From positions 62,001 to 126,000 of the forward strand of contig CAJTUC010000004.1 of the NCBI GenBank assembly GCA_910579395.1: 64,000 nucleotides of DNA. Reading direction: 5' to 3'. The position numbers were made by a program, and so were the translations under genes. Each line of letters begins with the position of its first letter. The stretch's first letter is position 1. The DNA comes from an uncultured Lachnospiraceae bacterium. Lineage in GTDB: Bacteria; Bacillota; Clostridia; Lachnospirales; Lachnospiraceae. A model generated the notes under the pieces. The model was given only the letters and a program-made list of their open reading frames with translations. It was not told the DNA's origin and ran no database searches. Shown piece after piece: positions 1 through 9,419 of the stretch.

Positions 1-2464
1 TTCCTTTCATGCTTTCATGGCATCTCGGATTTCCATTGTCCACACCAAGCAGCGCGGCCGGTCCTTCCACTGTAAAAGTAACTGTGCAGTCCGCCTGCGG
101 ACAGAAATTTCCACTGGCATCCACAAGCGTTACTTCAATCTGACCGATGCTTTGTCCATCCGCCGAAAGTTTATCCTGATAACAGACCGCCTGAATCCTC
201 GCCGGTGCGCCTGCCGTCCTCACAATTTCGCGAACCGCTTCCTGCCCGTTGCAATAGCCGACCGCTTCAATACAGCCAGGTTCATAAGGCACATCCCAGC
301 TCAGGAACAAATCGCCCGTATTGACCGGAATCTGCGGTCTGTCAAAATGCCCGTATTCTTCCGTCATGCCATAAGCAGGATAAGCATAAGCTTTTTTTCC
401 ATAAGATTTCCCATTCAGGAACAATTCTACACAGTCACAGCTCGTATAACAGAGCACCGGCAGAATGGTTCCCGGATCCACATCCAGATTCCAATGGGGA
501 AGCAGATGCACCATCGGCACATCCCGTTTCCAAATGCTCTGGTAAAAATAATAACCGTCTTTCTCGAAACCGCATGTATCAAGTACACCCGCGCTGGAAG
601 AACGTTCCGGCCAGTGTGCTTCTCCCAGATAGTCAATACCTGTCCACATAAAGTCTCCGGCTACATAGTCGTGAGACATCGTGTAACGAAGCAGTTTCCC
701 GACATTTACCGGTGCACTGTAATAGGTCTGCCGCCACCAGCCTGAGCGTTCCGACATTTTCATCGGATATTCTCCACGAATCCCGCCGATGCCGCCGTTT
801 TCCGTGCCGATCATACACCAGTCGGGATGCGCCCGCCTGTCCTCGTCATAAAAAGTTTCCGCGCGGCTGCGCCATCTTCCGACATAATTGTAACCGACTA
901 TATCCAGCTCCTTCAGGAAATCTTCTTTCGCGGGAAAAGGCTCTGAACAAATCTGGTCGTTTGCCTGTGTAATGACGCGGTCCGGGTCGAGTTCTCTGCA
1001 GATTTCCTTCAAATGCCGTACCGTAAGATATCCCTGAGGCTGCTGTTGGTCCGGCACTTCATTTCCGATGCTCCAGATTACGATGCAGGGATGATTCCTG
1101 TCCCGCAGAAGCATTGCCCGCAGGTCTTCCTCATGGCACTGCTCGAACCACTCCGAATATCCTCTGCTTTCATGCGTATTGCTGCCAAATTCTTTTCCCT
1201 TGAGAATCTTCCACTCATCAAATGCCTCATCCATCACGAGAAAACCTTCTCTGTCACACAGTTCAAGGAGCGCCGGGTCCGGCGGATTATGAGACATACG
1301 AATGGCATTGACACCCATTTCCTTCAATTTACGCAGCCGCCTTTCCCATATTTCAGGAGGCACCGCCGCCCCAATACAGCCGCCGTCATGATGTATGCAG
1401 ACGCCGTTCAGTTTGCATTTTTCTCCGTTCAGTAAGAACCCTTTTTCCTTATGAAAGACCGCACTACGAAGGCCGGTATGGCTGTGCACCTCATCCAGCA
1501 GAACATCTCCCCGATAGAGTTTCGTGACCACCTCATATAAAGAGGGATGCTCCGGCGCCCAGAGCATGGGCTCGTCAATCGCAAATTCCTGACAGACTAC
1601 AGTTTTTTTGGGCGTGTCTTCGACGTTCTGTGCACTGTCCGAATCCACATCGGGCCGCATACTGCCATCCTGCGCCACTCCTGCTTTGTCCGTCATACAG
1701 ATTTCCCCCTGTGGGGACAAAATCGTCGTCTCTACGGAAAACGCTTCCTCCGCATCCGCCGCTTTCGATATCCCAAGCGGCAGAGTAAGACTTGTCTCCA
1801 CCCGCAGCTCCGCCTGTTCTTTCGACACCCCGGACTGCCTTATCCATATGCCATAGGGCAGAATATGCGCTTTTTGTACCCGGTAGAGCCACACGCTCCG
1901 CGTAATGCCGGAACCGGAATACCATCTGGAGCCCGGCTGGACGGAATTATCCACCCGCACATCCACCACATTATCCTTTCCCTTCCCGTTCAAAAGGTGC
2001 GTGATCTCCCATTCAAAGGGCGTATATCCATAGACATGCTGTCCCAGTTCTTTTCCGTTCACCCAGACGTTTGCCAGCATATAAACGCCGTCGAAGCGTA
2101 GAAAAATTTTTTCCCCCTCCTTCACGTCTTCACTGATCTGAAACAACTTCCTGTACCAGCCGGTACCGGTCTCAACATAACCGCCGGAGCCGCAGGAAGG
2201 CGCATTTTCGTCGAACGGATAGAAAAGGCTCCAGTCGTGCGGAAGCTGTACTTGCTGACAATCTTCCACGTCATATGCGCCGGGAACAAATTCCTTTTCT
2301 CCCTGACCAAAATTTTCACTGTAGTCAATATTTTTACTGTGATAAGAGTTTTTACTGTGATAAGAGTTTTTACTGTGATAAGAGTTTTTACTGTGGTAAA
2401 AATACCAGTCAAAGTTAAAGCATTCCGTACATCTTGGCTCTCTGCCGGATAAATATGCTTTCAT
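1..2464 (-). CDS. GH2 family beta-galactosidase-like glycosidase, 3' end outside window
   Basis: The visible part is 821 codons, read from ATG at 2464 to the window edge. The order is an N-terminal sugar-binding/jelly-roll region, an Ig-like sandwich, and a TIM barrel with both GH2 catalytic signatures: WSIGNEV, acid/base Glu near residue 469, and IGTENGG, nucleophile Glu near residue 555. A further C-terminal Ig-like region follows and is cut off. No signal peptide is visible, so the enzyme probably acts in the cytoplasm on imported oligosaccharide. This fits its place downstream of a sugar ABC importer on the same strand. Residues about 24-45 contain a YHSKNS hexapeptide repeat, unusual in this family. 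The family is certain from the motifs; substrate (beta-galactoside or another beta-glycoside) is not decidable here. Confidence 0.9.
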   Translation of the reverse strand, partial: MKAYLSGREPRCTECFNFDWYFYHSKNSYHSKNSYHSKNSYHSKNIDYSENFGQGEKEFVPGAYDVEDCQQVQLPHDWSLFYPFDENAPSCGSGGYVETGTGWYRKLFQISEDVKEGEKIFLRFDGVYMLANVWVNGKELGQHVYGYTPFEWEITHLLNGKGKDNVVDVRVDNSVQPGSRWYSGSGITRSVWLYRVQKAHILPYGIWIRQSGVSKEQAELRVETSLTLPLGISKAADAEEAFSVETTILSPQGEICMTDKAGVAQDGSMRPDVDSDSAQNVEDTPKKTVVCQEFAIDEPMLWAPEHPSLYEVVTKLYRGDVLLDEVHSHTGLRSAVFHKEKGFLLNGEKCKLNGVCIHHDGGCIGAAVPPEIWERRLRKLKEMGVNAIRMSHNPPDPALLELCDREGFLVMDEAFDEWKILKGKEFGSNTHESRGYSEWFEQCHEEDLRAMLLRDRNHPCIVIWSIGNEVPDQQQPQGYLTVRHLKEICRELDPDRVITQANDQICSEPFPAKEDFLKELDIVGYNYVGRWRSRAETFYDEDRRAHPDWCMIGTENGGIGGIRGEYPMKMSERSGWWRQTYYSAPVNVGKLLRYTMSHDYVAGDFMWTGIDYLGEAHWPERSSSAGVLDTCGFEKDGYYFYQSIWKRDVPMVHLLPHWNLDVDPGTILPVLCYTSCDCVELFLNGKSYGKKAYAYPAYGMTEEYGHFDRPQIPVNTGDLFLSWDVPYEPGCIEAVGYCNGQEAVREIVRTAGAPARIQAVCYQDKLSADGQSIGQIEVTLVDASGNFCPQADCTVTFTVEGPAALLGVDNGNPRCHESMKG
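2331..2396 (-). repeat. 18-bp tandem repeat inside the GH2 gene
   Basis: Three identical 18-bp units (2331-2348, 2349-2366, 2367-2384) are followed by a partial fourth unit. The unit is a whole number of codons and encodes YHSKNS repeats close to the protein N-terminus, so copy-number change would keep the frame. Perfect identity between units suggests recent expansion by slippage. Confidence 0.9.
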
Positions 2465-2491
2465 TGCCCTTTTTCCTCTCCTCCCGATTTG

Positions 2492-2540
2492 AAAAAAGGA
2501 CTGTCGCACTAGCTAAAATATTTAGCCGCGCGGCAGCCCC
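2492..2540 (-). terminator. Hairpin terminator between binding protein and GH2 gene
   Basis: Read on the minus strand, a long imperfect stem (GGGCTGCCGC against GCGACAGTCC, with an inner GCTAAA/TTTAGC stem) is followed directly by six T. It lies between the stop of the sugar-binding protein and the GH2 start, so it probably reduces read-through into the glycosidase gene. Confidence 0.75.
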
Positions 2541-2591
2541 CTGTTTTTATTTTTTAGACTGTCATTCCATGCCGCAATCGGCTATACGCTC

Positions 2592-4274
2592 CTAACGGGT
2601 AGCGTACCATGCTTCATACTGCGCATTAAATTCATCCTTTACAGTCTGTAAGCCGGAATCATAACATTTCTGAATCATCTCATCCAGTGTTGCATCAACA
2701 TCATCTACAAGACCGAGCTCCAACATTGGAACATAGTCATCCAATACTACTTTTACAGCCGATACATAAGAATCAACCGGTGTCGTATCAAATACGAAGG
2801 TAATCGTCGGATTGTTCTCTACTCTCTCTGCCCAACCGTCGGAAATTGCCTGCATACGCGGGTCGGCGCCTGCTTCATGCAGATCATCATTCTTGATAGC
2901 CCAGGATGCTGAAACCGCATATGCCGCGAAATCGCTGGATTTATCCAGTTCTGTATAGTATCCTTCATCATCGATTGTATAGTGTTCGCCTTCAATACCA
3001 AGAATCCACAGTCTGTTCAAATAAGTATCAAATTTCAGCATATCAAGGATCATTCCCGCACGCTCCGGGTTCTTGGAACCAGCCGCGATTGCCATGTCGT
3101 TGTTAGAGAACGCTTCACAGCCTACAAAGTGGTCTGTTGTCAGGTCGTAGAGTGCACACTGAACGCCTTCGCTCTGCTCTGCCTGTCTTACATAAGTGAT
3201 AACGGAACCGTTCCAGGCAATGGAAGCGCCCTGCAGTGCGCCGAACGCATCATCGTCCGTTACGGTATTAGTCAATGCACTACGGCTCCAGCAGCCTGCA
3301 TCCGCCAATGTCTTCATATCTTTTGCATATTCGCGGAACCAATCTGTTTCGTATGACATTGTAATTTCGTCTACTGTCGGAAGATCACCGTCCCATGAAT
3401 AGATCATATCAAAATAGTCACTGTCCAGTGCAAGGAAAGTATCGTACTGCTGACGATATACATCCCAGAGTTCGTTATTATCTACGGAAGAAGCCAGACC
3501 GTAAATACCGCTTTCAGGTGTTTCCTTCTCTCCCATCGTAATCATGAAATTCATATAATCTTCCCATGTTTTCAGTTCGCTGATATCATATTTGTCAGCC
3601 AAATCCTGGCGGATTGCTACAATCTTACCCATTGCCGCTGCCACGTTGGAAGGTACTGCAATCGTTTTGCCAGAAAGCGTTGTCTCACTCCAGCTGTCCT
3701 TATCCTGATATTTATTCGCCATAGGCATGCAGTTTGCAATAAAGTCATCCGTCAATTCATAGAAAGAACCCTTTGCCGCTTCTGTGTACATATAGCACCA
3801 GGGTGCCGTAAAGATCAGATCTACCTGCTCGCCGCCTGCCAGTACAAGGGAGTACATTGTCTGATAATCACTCCAACTCATAAAGGTGACTGCAATATCT
3901 GTATTAAATGGCTCAAGATATTCATTTGTCAAATCAAGAATCCGATTCCAATCATTCGGCGTGTCACCGATCAGATACATATTTACGGTATAATGATCGC
4001 TCAAATCCACTCCGGCATAGAAATCAGGGGATGCGGCAATCGTTCCTTCTCCTACTGCAGCAGGAAGGCTGTCCAGTGAAACCGCCGATGCCGTATCGCC
4101 CGAAGAAGCCGCCGTATTATCGCTGCTGCTTGAGGAACTGCTGCTTGAGGAACTTGAGGAACTTGAGGAACTTGAAGAACTTCCTGAATCTCCTCCCGAA
4201 GAACCACAGCCAGCCAGCGTGGACATCACAAGACACGTTGCTAAAGTAACCGACAAGATTTTTTTCTTTTTCAT
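2592..4274 (-). CDS. Extracellular sugar-binding lipoprotein (ABC importer, family 1)
   Basis: Substrate-binding component of a carbohydrate ABC importer, 560 residues. The start is the ATG at 4274, preceded by AAAGGAGAG; an upstream in-frame ATG adds 14 residues without a better ribosome site. A lipoprotein signal peptide is clear (basic MKKKK, hydrophobic stretch, lipobox STLAGC), so the mature protein should be anchored on the outer face of the membrane. A low-complexity linker of about twenty serines follows the lipid-attachment Cys. The rest has the size and pattern of LplA-type binding proteins. It is transcribed after the two permeases; no ATPase gene is present, as is usual for systems sharing an MsmX-type ATPase. 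The sugar is unknown, though the GH2 neighbour points to a plant or host glycan oligosaccharide. Confidence 0.9.
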   Translation of the reverse strand: MKKKKILSVTLATCLVMSTLAGCGSSGGDSGSSSSSSSSSSSSSSSSSSSSDNTAASSGDTASAVSLDSLPAAVGEGTIAASPDFYAGVDLSDHYTVNMYLIGDTPNDWNRILDLTNEYLEPFNTDIAVTFMSWSDYQTMYSLVLAGGEQVDLIFTAPWCYMYTEAAKGSFYELTDDFIANCMPMANKYQDKDSWSETTLSGKTIAVPSNVAAAMGKIVAIRQDLADKYDISELKTWEDYMNFMITMGEKETPESGIYGLASSVDNNELWDVYRQQYDTFLALDSDYFDMIYSWDGDLPTVDEITMSYETDWFREYAKDMKTLADAGCWSRSALTNTVTDDDAFGALQGASIAWNGSVITYVRQAEQSEGVQCALYDLTTDHFVGCEAFSNNDMAIAAGSKNPERAGMILDMLKFDTYLNRLWILGIEGEHYTIDDEGYYTELDKSSDFAAYAVSASWAIKNDDLHEAGADPRMQAISDGWAERVENNPTITFVFDTTPVDSYVSAVKVVLDDYVPMLELGLVDDVDATLDEMIQKCYDSGLQTVKDEFNAQYEAWYATR

Positions 4275-4326
4275 AGTTTCTCTCCTTTTTATATTAATTT
4301 TATATATAAATAACATGCAGTTTGGT

Positions 4327-4385
4327 AGTTTTCGGACAAAGGCCGAAAACTTTCGGTCAAAAAAGGATTACATCCTTTTTTGACC
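4327..4385 (-). other. Two strong hairpins between permease and binding-protein genes
   Basis: 4355-4385 forms a perfect 14-bp stem with a 3-nt loop (GGTCAAAAAAGGAT and its complement). 4327-4351 forms a second 9-bp stem (AGTTTTCGG/CCGAAAACT). On the minus-strand transcript they sit just after the permease stop and before the binding-protein leader. Such hairpins often protect or separate the highly expressed binding-protein mRNA; here that role is inferred. Confidence 0.75.
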
Positions 4386-4388
4386 TTT

Positions 4389-5297
4389 TTAACCTTTGAC
4401 CGCTCCGATCGTAAGACCTTTTACAAAGTAACGCTGCACAAAAGGATATAACAGAACGATAGGACCTGTTGCGATAACGGTCATCGCCATTTTCATACTT
4501 TCCAGAGGAATCGTCGGGAGCGCCATACCGGATTTCTCCGCTACGATTCTCATCGCTTCTGCACTGCCCAGTATTCTCTGCAGATAATACTGCAGCATGA
4601 ACTTATTTTCATCGGTCATGAACAGCATACAGTTATACCAGTCATTCCAATAAGCCAGCGCCGAGAACAGGCTGAGCGTTGCAATCAAAGGTTTACTTAA
4701 CGGAAGAATCAGTTTCACATAAATAACGAAATCGTTTGCACCATCAATCTTGGCGGATTCCGTAAGAGCGCTCGGAATGCCCATCATAAAGGATTTGGCT
4801 ATGATCATATTCCATACCGAGAACATCAACGGCAGAATGATTGCAACATATGAATTTTTAAAGTTCAGATACCGCACACACATCATATACCATGGTACCA
4901 ATCCGCCGCTGAACAGCGTTGTAAAGAAGAAGAAAAACGAAAACTTATTTCTCCACGGGAAATCCTGACGAGACAGTACATACCCTGTCATCGTAGCAAG
5001 CAGTACTGACAGGAAAGTTCCAACGACCGTAATGCCTATCGTTGTTCCATATGCCTGTAAAATCGCTACCGGATTTTTCAGACACAGCTGATAACTCTGT
5101 ATGCTGATATCCGTCGGAATCAGTGGATAGCCGTTCCGAATCAGGGAAGCCTCATCCGTAAAGGAAGCCACGATGATCAGATAAAAAGGCAGGAGACAAA
5201 TCAGTGCAAAAAGGCCGATTACGACATACCCTACAATATTGACTGAAAGCTCATCTTTGCTCATATGATGTTTCTGCTTTACCATAACTTTTGACAC
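4389..5297 (-). CDS. Carbohydrate ABC transporter permease, LplC/MsmG type
   Basis: Inner-membrane permease of the sugar importer, about 302 residues with six predicted membrane helices. The conserved cytoplasmic loop that contacts the ATPase is seen as ESAKIDGANDFVIYVKLILPLSKP (EAA motif), and the C-terminus ends in the typical VKGLTIGAVKG. The start is most likely GTG at 5297, eight bases after AGGGGG; GTG at 5306 is too close to that site and ATG at 5285 is also possible. It follows the LplB-type permease with a 13-bp gap, indicating translational coupling. The function as the second half of the heterodimeric channel is standard for the family. Confidence 0.92.
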   Translation of the reverse strand: MSKVMVKQKHHMSKDELSVNIVGYVVIGLFALICLLPFYLIIVASFTDEASLIRNGYPLIPTDISIQSYQLCLKNPVAILQAYGTTIGITVVGTFLSVLLATMTGYVLSRQDFPWRNKFSFFFFFTTLFSGGLVPWYMMCVRYLNFKNSYVAIILPLMFSVWNMIIAKSFMMGIPSALTESAKIDGANDFVIYVKLILPLSKPLIATLSLFSALAYWNDWYNCMLFMTDENKFMLQYYLQRILGSAEAMRIVAEKSGMALPTIPLESMKMAMTVIATGPIVLLYPFVQRYFVKGLTIGAVKG

Positions 5298-5310
5298 AAT
5301 CTCCACCCCC

Positions 5311-6255
5311 TTAATATAATGCGTAATCCGGATTGACCTTCTTAACCAGCTTGTTACAAAGCGTAATGGTAATCAGGCAAAGAATTGACTGATAAAGACC
5401 CGCTGCTGCAGATACGCCGATATCCCCCGTATCAATCAACAGACGGAATACATATGTATCGATAATATCCGTCATCGGCTGTAAGAGAGCGCTGCTTTTT
5501 ACGGTCTGGTAGAATAATCCGAAATCGCCGCGGAAAATATTTCCGATAGCCAGAAGCACCATGATCATCATGGTTGGTTTCAGGGACGGAATGGTCAGAT
5601 ACCGAATTCTCTGCCATGCGTTGGCTCCGTCGATTGCCGCTGCCTCGAACATTTCCTGGTCCAGTCCCGTAATTGCAGCAAGATAAACAACGGAACCATA
5701 TCCGGTACCCTTCCACAGTTTTAAGAAAATCAGGACAGGCGGCCAAGCAGCCGGTTTATTATAGAGGTCAAAAGGATTCAGACCAAGCCATGTCAAAATA
5801 TGGTTAAATACACCTCTTTCGTAATTGAAAATATTGTACATAATCGCGCCGGCTACGACCCAGCTGATAAAATAAGGCAGGAACATGAATGACTGTGCTG
5901 TCTTTTTGAAATACTTGTTCGTCAACTCATTTAACAGAATCGCACTTCCCATCTCACAGACAACGCCCAGAAAGATAAATGCGATATTATAAAGCAGCGT
6001 ATTGCGCGTTACCTGTCCAAGCTTTCCCGAAATCATGAGCGCTTTGAAATTGCTCAACCCATTCCACGGCGAACCATAAATACCTCCTGCGTACTGGTAC
6101 TTCTTAAATGCCAGGACAATGCCCGTCATCGGTATGTAATTAAATATGATGACATAGAGCAAAGCCGGTGCCAGCATCAGAAGCAGCATCCAGTGTTTTT
6201 TGACTGTTTTCAGAAACGGTGCTTTATACTTTTTCGTTTCCGCCTTCTTTTTCAT
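5311..6255 (-). CDS. Carbohydrate ABC transporter permease, LplB/UgpA type
   Basis: First gene of the sugar-uptake locus, 314 residues, with six predicted membrane segments. It has the EAA loop (FEAAAIDGANAWQRIRYLTIP) and the C-terminus typical of LplB-type permeases (NKLVKKVNPDYALY). The ATG at 6255 is preceded by GGGAGAGGG. It forms the membrane channel with the following LplC-type subunit and would use a housekeeping MsmX-like ATPase encoded elsewhere. Substrate is not determined by sequence. Confidence 0.93.
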   Translation of the reverse strand: MKKKAETKKYKAPFLKTVKKHWMLLLMLAPALLYVIIFNYIPMTGIVLAFKKYQYAGGIYGSPWNGLSNFKALMISGKLGQVTRNTLLYNIAFIFLGVVCEMGSAILLNELTNKYFKKTAQSFMFLPYFISWVVAGAIMYNIFNYERGVFNHILTWLGLNPFDLYNKPAAWPPVLIFLKLWKGTGYGSVVYLAAITGLDQEMFEAAAIDGANAWQRIRYLTIPSLKPTMMIMVLLAIGNIFRGDFGLFYQTVKSSALLQPMTDIIDTYVFRLLIDTGDIGVSAAAGLYQSILCLITITLCNKLVKKVNPDYALY

Positions 6256-6390
6256 GTAACCCTCTCCCTTCCCGAATCACTGCTGCATCCTGCTCTTTAT
6301 TTATTGAGCAATCATCGGTTGCGCTCCTACGATTCTTTATTTTTTGTTAATATTCATAAAAAAATTTTTATAAAATAATTATAAATAAAA

Positions 6391-6500
6391 AAGTGCACAA
6401 AGACTATTGACCACCCCTTAGAAAAACGCCAAAACCTGTTGTGAAGTATAAACAATTTTGACACTTTTTTGTGCAATTTTTGTTGCGCACTTGTGCAACA
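6391..6500. promoter_or_regulatory. Candidate operator cluster upstream of the sugar operon
   Basis: Three related sites lie in the 5' region of the permease gene. At 6481-6500 is a near-perfect 20-bp palindrome, TGTTGCGC-ACTT-GTGCAACA. At about 6465-6476 is a half-site TTTTTTGTGCAA. At 6391-6400 is AAGTGCACAA. All share the TTGTGCA/TGCACAA core. Spacing and repetition suggest binding of a dimeric regulator (LacI-like or other) controlling the sugar locus; no regulator gene is adjacent. Binding is inference. Confidence 0.45.
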
Positions 6501-6556
6501 CTGACAATATAACGACTATTTCAAGAGCGTGTACCCACTGGACATATGCACAAAAA

Positions 6557-6585
6557 AAGAGACGGCCGCTCATTGACCATCTCTT
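6557..6585 (-). terminator. Terminator of the glycogen phosphorylase transcript
   Basis: On the minus strand AGAGATGGTC/GGCCGTCTCT forms a 10-bp stem (two G-U pairs) around a 7-nt loop, followed by seven T. It lies about 40 bp after the glgP stop. Confidence 0.8.
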
Positions 6586-6623
6586 CTTTTTCTTACTTAT
6601 TCTTATTTTCTTATTTAGTCTGC

Positions 6624-9101
6624 TTATTTCTCTTTTTTCTCAGGTATAACCACTTTATCCAATTTCCAAATATCATCCACATATTCCTGAATGGTTCTGT
6701 CAGAAGTGAATTTGCCGGAACATGCCACATTCAAAATCGCGCTTCTCGCCCAGCCTTTTTCATCTCTGTATGCTTTCTCTACCTTCCGCTGCGCTTCTGC
6801 ATAAGGCTTGAAATCTTTCAGGATAAAATAGGTATCCGCCTTTGAAGTGCTCAGTGTGTTCAGCAGCGAGTTATATAACGTTCTGAACAACTCAGGGTCA
6901 TTCGGTGAATAGGTTCCATTGATCAGCTGCATCAGAACTTTTCTGATATCAGGATCATTGTTAAAGATATCCATCGGGCTGTATCCGCCATAATTCTCAT
7001 ACTTGATGACTTCATCGGAACTCAGACCGAAAATGAAAGCATTTTCCTGTCCAACTTCTTCCACGATTTCTACGTTCGCGCCGTCCATCGTTCCAAGCGT
7101 CAGCGCTCCGTTCAGCATGAACTTCATATTACCCGTGCCGGATGCTTCCTTGCTGGCCGTTGAAATCTGTTCGGATACGTCTGCTGCCGCAAAAATCATT
7201 TCCGCATTGGAAACGCGGTAATTTTCGATAAAGACAACTTTGATCTTGCCGTTGATGCCCGCATCGTTATTAACGACATCCGCAACCGCGTTGATCAGCT
7301 TGATCGTCAGTTTCGCGTTGCGGTAGCCTGCCGCCGCTTTCGCGCCGAAGATAAAGGTTCTCGGATAAAATTCCATATCCGGATGTTCCTTTAACTCATT
7401 GTATAAATACATAACATGCAGGATGTTCAGCAGCTGGCGCTTATATTCATGCAGTCTCTTGACCTGCACATCGAAAATAGAACGGGGGTCTACCTGAATA
7501 CCGTTGTGCTCCAAAATGTATTTTGCCAGACGCACTTTGTTTTGATACTTGATATTCATGAACTCCTGCTGTGCCTTTTCATCATCCGCATAGACTTTCA
7601 GCTTATTGATCTTAGGCAGATCGGTGATCCAGTCGTCTCCCACATGTGCCGTTACCCAGTCCGCAAGAAGCGGATTGCCGTGTAACAGGAAACGTCTCTG
7701 TGTGATGCCGTTTGTTTTGTTGTTGAATTTCTCCGGCATCATTTCGTAAAAGTCTTTTAATTCCTGATTCTTCAGGATTTCCGTATGCAGTCTCGCAACG
7801 CCGTTTACAGAGTAACCTGCCGCGATAGCAAGATGCGCCATCTTCACCTGGCCGTCATAGATGATCGCCATCTTACGCACTTTCTCCTGATTACCCGGAT
7901 ACATCTGCTCAATACGCGCTACGAATCTGCGGTTGATCTCTTCTACGATCTGATATACACGGGGAAGCAGTCTGGAGAACAGTTCGATCGGCCATTTCTC
8001 CAACGCTTCTGCCATGATTGTATGATTTGTATAAGCACAGGTCTTCGTCGTAACTTCCCATGCCTCTTCCCATGTCAGATAATATTCATCCATCAAAATA
8101 CGCATCAGTTCCGCAATCGCCACCGTCGGGTGCGTATCATTCAGCTGGAATGTTACCTTCTCATGGAATTTTCTGATATCGTCATGCTTCCGCATATATT
8201 TCTCAACAGCTTCCTGTACGGAGGCGGAAATAAAGAAATACTGCTGCTTTAAGCGCAGTTCCTTCCCTGCATAATGATTATCGTTCGGGTAAAGCACTTC
8301 TACGATGTTTCTCGCAAGGTTCTCCTGTTCTACCGCCTTATGATAATCGCCTTTATCGAAAGAATCCAGATGGAAACACTCTACCGGCTCCGCATCCCAG
8401 ATACGAAGCGTATTAACGATACCATTGCCGTAGCCAATGATCGGAATATCATAAGGAATTGCTTTTACCGACTGATAACCTTCCTGTCTGAAATTGCTTC
8501 TGCCGTTCTCATCTACATAAACATTGACATAACCGCCGAATTTTACTTCTTTAGTATACTCCGGCCGACGCAGTTCAAATGGATTTCCATCCTTTAACCA
8601 GTCATCGGGCGCTTCTATCTGATAACCGTCCCTGATCTCCTGTTTGAACATACCGTATCGGTAACGGATACCGCAGCCGTATGCCGCATATCCCAAACTT
8701 GCCAGAGAATCCAGGAAACAAGCCGCCAGTCTTCCGAGACCGCCGTTGCCGAGCGCCGCATCCGGCTCCTGATCCTCTATGACATTGATATCGATTCCCA
8801 GTTCCGCCAACGCATCCTTAAACACCTTGTATGCGCCCAGATTGATCATGTTATTGCCAAGGGCACGTCCCATCAGAAATTCCATAGACAGATAATACAC
8901 CATTTTGGGGTCCTGCTTATCATATTCCTTCTGGCTTGCTAACCACTGATCTACAATGGCATCTTTCACCGCATAGGATACTGCCTGAAAAATCTGCTGG
9001 TCAGTCGCCTCTTCCAATGTCTTTCTATAAAGGGTCTTAACATTATACAGCACACTTCTCTTGAACATCTCCGTGTCGAACTTCATCGCTTTCTTTTGCA
9101 T
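6624..9101 (-). CDS. glgP: Glycogen/starch phosphorylase
   Basis: Cytoplasmic GT35 enzyme that releases glucose-1-phosphate from alpha-1,4-glucans. The 825-residue length is the usual full size. The pyridoxal-phosphate site is present near the C-terminal third (KEASGTGNMKFMLNGA), as are the N-terminal GNGGLGRLAACFLDS signature and NDTHPT. The ATG at 9101 follows AAGGAGG with good spacing. It lies between ileS and the sugar locus and is probably transcribed alone from the gap after ileS, with its own terminator. With glgC and glgD elsewhere in the window it points to a glycogen store that is built and mobilised by this cell. Confidence 0.97.
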   Translation of the reverse strand: MQKKAMKFDTEMFKRSVLYNVKTLYRKTLEEATDQQIFQAVSYAVKDAIVDQWLASQKEYDKQDPKMVYYLSMEFLMGRALGNNMINLGAYKVFKDALAELGIDINVIEDQEPDAALGNGGLGRLAACFLDSLASLGYAAYGCGIRYRYGMFKQEIRDGYQIEAPDDWLKDGNPFELRRPEYTKEVKFGGYVNVYVDENGRSNFRQEGYQSVKAIPYDIPIIGYGNGIVNTLRIWDAEPVECFHLDSFDKGDYHKAVEQENLARNIVEVLYPNDNHYAGKELRLKQQYFFISASVQEAVEKYMRKHDDIRKFHEKVTFQLNDTHPTVAIAELMRILMDEYYLTWEEAWEVTTKTCAYTNHTIMAEALEKWPIELFSRLLPRVYQIVEEINRRFVARIEQMYPGNQEKVRKMAIIYDGQVKMAHLAIAAGYSVNGVARLHTEILKNQELKDFYEMMPEKFNNKTNGITQRRFLLHGNPLLADWVTAHVGDDWITDLPKINKLKVYADDEKAQQEFMNIKYQNKVRLAKYILEHNGIQVDPRSIFDVQVKRLHEYKRQLLNILHVMYLYNELKEHPDMEFYPRTFIFGAKAAAGYRNAKLTIKLINAVADVVNNDAGINGKIKVVFIENYRVSNAEMIFAAADVSEQISTASKEASGTGNMKFMLNGALTLGTMDGANVEIVEEVGQENAFIFGLSSDEVIKYENYGGYSPMDIFNNDPDIRKVLMQLINGTYSPNDPELFRTLYNSLLNTLSTSKADTYFILKDFKPYAEAQRKVEKAYRDEKGWARSAILNVACSGKFTSDRTIQEYVDDIWKLDKVVIPEKKEK

Positions 9102-9133
9102 TTATCTGCCTCCTTCATAACGGTTATGCAATT

Positions 9134-9264
9134 TTCGGCTAAGCGGCATCGCATTGCTCCACATAGCTCTTTTTCTGGAAGTTGCCGCATGGCAACTTTG
9201 GGCTAAGCGGCATCTCTTTGTTTTACGCAGCCATTATCTGGAAGATGCCGTTTAGCCTATTATA
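9134..9264 (-). repeat. Hairpin-rich leader of glgP with repeated GGCTAAGCGGCATC words
   Basis: The 318-bp gap between ileS and glgP holds no gene. GGCTAAGCGGCATC occurs at about 9137-9150 and 9210-9223, and in inverted form (GATGCCGTTTAGCC) at 9244-9257, so the last two can pair. Between them AAGTTGCC-GCAT-GGCAACTT (about 9179-9198) is a perfect 8-bp stem. ATTATA at 9259-9264 is a TATAAT -10 element in minus orientation with only a weak -35. The glgP mRNA therefore probably begins near 9250 and carries a structured 5' leader. Confidence 0.5.
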
Positions 9265-9419
9265 GTACGAATTTTCCTTTTTGACTACCACAAATCTGCT
9301 CAAATATTTACTTGAAACAATATTTTTTATTATCCCCCGGTCATAAGAATCCCTCCAGCCGATACTTTCATTCGGATTATACGTCAGGTCAGTAACAGTA
9401 AAGAACCATGCCTTTCCCT

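Noticed and set aside
2331..2396. Tandem repeat considered as a CRISPR-like array
   Set aside because: Units are contiguous without spacers and lie in frame within a coding sequence.
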